NCBI RefSeq assembly: GCF_001584185.1
Contig: NZ_CP013234.1
Location: 3,348,001 to 3,412,000 of the forward strand
Direction of reading: 5' to 3'
DNA length: 64,000 nt
DNA from: Collimonas pratensis
GTDB taxonomy: Bacteria > Pseudomonadota > Gammaproteobacteria > Burkholderiales > Burkholderiaceae_D
Part shown: positions 63,221 through 64,000 of the stretch, in pieces
How the letters are laid out: the number at the start of each line of letters is the position of its first letter
Numbering within the stretch: the first letter of the stretch is position 1
Position numbers and translations under genes: made by a program
The notes under the pieces: generated by a model
Databases searched by the model: none
Seen by the model: only the letters and a program-made list of their open reading frames with translations
What the model was told of the DNA's origin: nothing

Positions 63221-64000
63221 ATGAACAATGCATCGCCCAAAACACTCGACCTGCAGCAGATCTTTACCTGGCTGCTGAACGACGGCACGGTCGACAAGAA
63301 TGAGGTCAAGGCTTTCTACACCCAGGCGCAGGGGATATTCCGCAACGCTGCTATTGCCATCCACCCGCTTAGCGCGGTGGCCCAGTGCAAGCGGCAGTCG
63401 GCGTTGCCGCCGCACCGGGTGCTGACGCTGGAATGGTTGACCGAATGGCTGGCGCGCCAGGTCCAGCTGCCCTTCTACCGGATCGACCCGCTCAAGATCG
63501 ATTTTGCGAAAGTCGCCGACGTCATGTCGGCCAGCTACGCTACCCGTTTCAATATCTTGCCGGTCGAGCTGAGCGCCACCGACCTGGTGATCGCCACCGC
63601 CGAGCCGTTCCGCACCGAATGGCTAGCCGAAATCGCCAAGATCAGCCGCCGCAACATCCGCCTGGTGATCGCCAATCCGCTCGATATCACGCAATACATC
63701 ACGCAGTTCTTCACGCTGGCGAAATCGATCAAGAGCGCGCACAAATCTGGCGGCCAGGACCTGGCGCTGCGCAACAATTTCGAGCAGCTGGTCGAGCTTG
63801 GCAAAACCAACAAGCAGGTCGACGCCAACGACCAGCATATCGTCAACATCGTCGACTGGCTGTGGCAATACGCGTTTGAACAGCGCGCCTCGGACATCCA
63901 CATGGAACCGAAGCGCGATTTCAGCGCGATCCGTTTCCGCATCGACGGCGTCCTGCACCAAGTGTATCAGGTGCCGGCGGTGGTCATGATCGCCATGACG
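63221..64000 (+). CDS. GspE/PilB-family secretion ATPase, 5' part
   Basis: The first 260 codons of a type II secretion/type IV pilus ATPase; the gene runs past the right edge. It starts MNNASPKTLDLQQIFTWLLN. An N-terminal T2SSE_N-like domain (about 15-165; RVLTLEWLTEWLARQVQLPFYRIDPLKIDF, FNILPVELSATDLVIATAEPF) leads into the ATPase N2 domain, where HIVNIVDWLWQYAFEQRASDIHMEPKRDFSAIRFRIDGVLHQV is the hallmark. Walker motifs lie outside the window, so catalytic competence and the exact subtype cannot be judged. Confidence 0.88.
   Translation, partial: MNNASPKTLDLQQIFTWLLNDGTVDKNEVKAFYTQAQGIFRNAAIAIHPLSAVAQCKRQSALPPHRVLTLEWLTEWLARQVQLPFYRIDPLKIDFAKVADVMSASYATRFNILPVELSATDLVIATAEPFRTEWLAEIAKISRRNIRLVIANPLDITQYITQFFTLAKSIKSAHKSGGQDLALRNNFEQLVELGKTNKQVDANDQHIVNIVDWLWQYAFEQRASDIHMEPKRDFSAIRFRIDGVLHQVYQVPAVVMIAMT

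Overview
The window reads as chromosome of a betaproteobacterium of the order Burkholderiales, probably Oxalobacteraceae (Collimonas/Herbaspirillum-like). This is inferred from high GC, a PhoB/PhoR-Pst locus divergent from ppk-sixA, an intracellular PHB depolymerase, an orphan RnfB-like ferredoxin next to nth, a 'site-specific recombinase' family membrane protein, DUF1841 and DUF2917 proteins, and the parE-lytic transglycosylase-parC order. No rRNA, tRNA, CRISPR array, prophage or complete transposon was recognised. Most of the window looks like core genome; the accessory signatures are a CzcCBA-type metal efflux locus, a PIN-domain toxin-antitoxin pair, REP-like palindromes and two frameshifted genes.

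Layout. 1-4.5 kb: carA and the 5' end of carB, a GlcG/HbpS-like protein, an NlpC/P60 hydrolase, a small membrane protein and a patatin-like lipoprotein. 4.6-14.5 kb: the phosphate regulon, pstS-pstC-pstA-pstB-phoU-phoB-phoR on the minus strand and ppk-sixA on the plus strand. The two arms share a 349-bp spacer with an outward-facing PhoB box for each, both 10 bp from a plausible -10. 14.7-18.6 kb: phaZ, rnfB-like ferredoxin, nth (frameshifted in its helix-hairpin-helix), a VIT-family transporter and DUF1841. 18.7-27.5 kb: czcCBA-like efflux with a small exported protein, divergent from a czcRS-like two-component system and followed by a phosphoethanolamine transferase. 29-35.6 kb: two small cytochromes c, a large membrane protein, a MoxR ATPase/CoxE-like VWA pair and a protein with degenerate receiver domains. 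36-41.5 kb: topoisomerase IV (parE, parC) with a lytic transglycosylase between. 41.5-49 kb: amino-acid metabolism and export (threonine aldolase, aminotransferase, RidA, EamA and LysE exporters, MocR regulator). 49-56 kb: htpG behind a sigma32-type promoter, then a large periplasmic VIT-VWA-DUF2135 protein divergent from an ECF sigma factor and its membrane partner. 56-64 kb: FitAB/VapBC-like module, tdh-kbl threonine catabolism with a divergent XRE-cupin regulator, a glycine-zipper lipoprotein, an SDR, a hypoxanthine-DNA glycosylase, a spermidine synthase-like protein and the 5' part of a GspE/PilB ATPase.

The least described assembly is the ECF sigma / proline-rich membrane partner / VIT-VWA-DUF2135 locus (51.1-55.9 kb). 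The MocR operator repeats, the degenerate double-receiver protein, the MoxR-CoxE pair and the in-frame upstream peptide before the transglycosylase also merit attention. The two single-base frameshifts (nth and the sigma-factor partner) may be sequencing errors and should be checked first.
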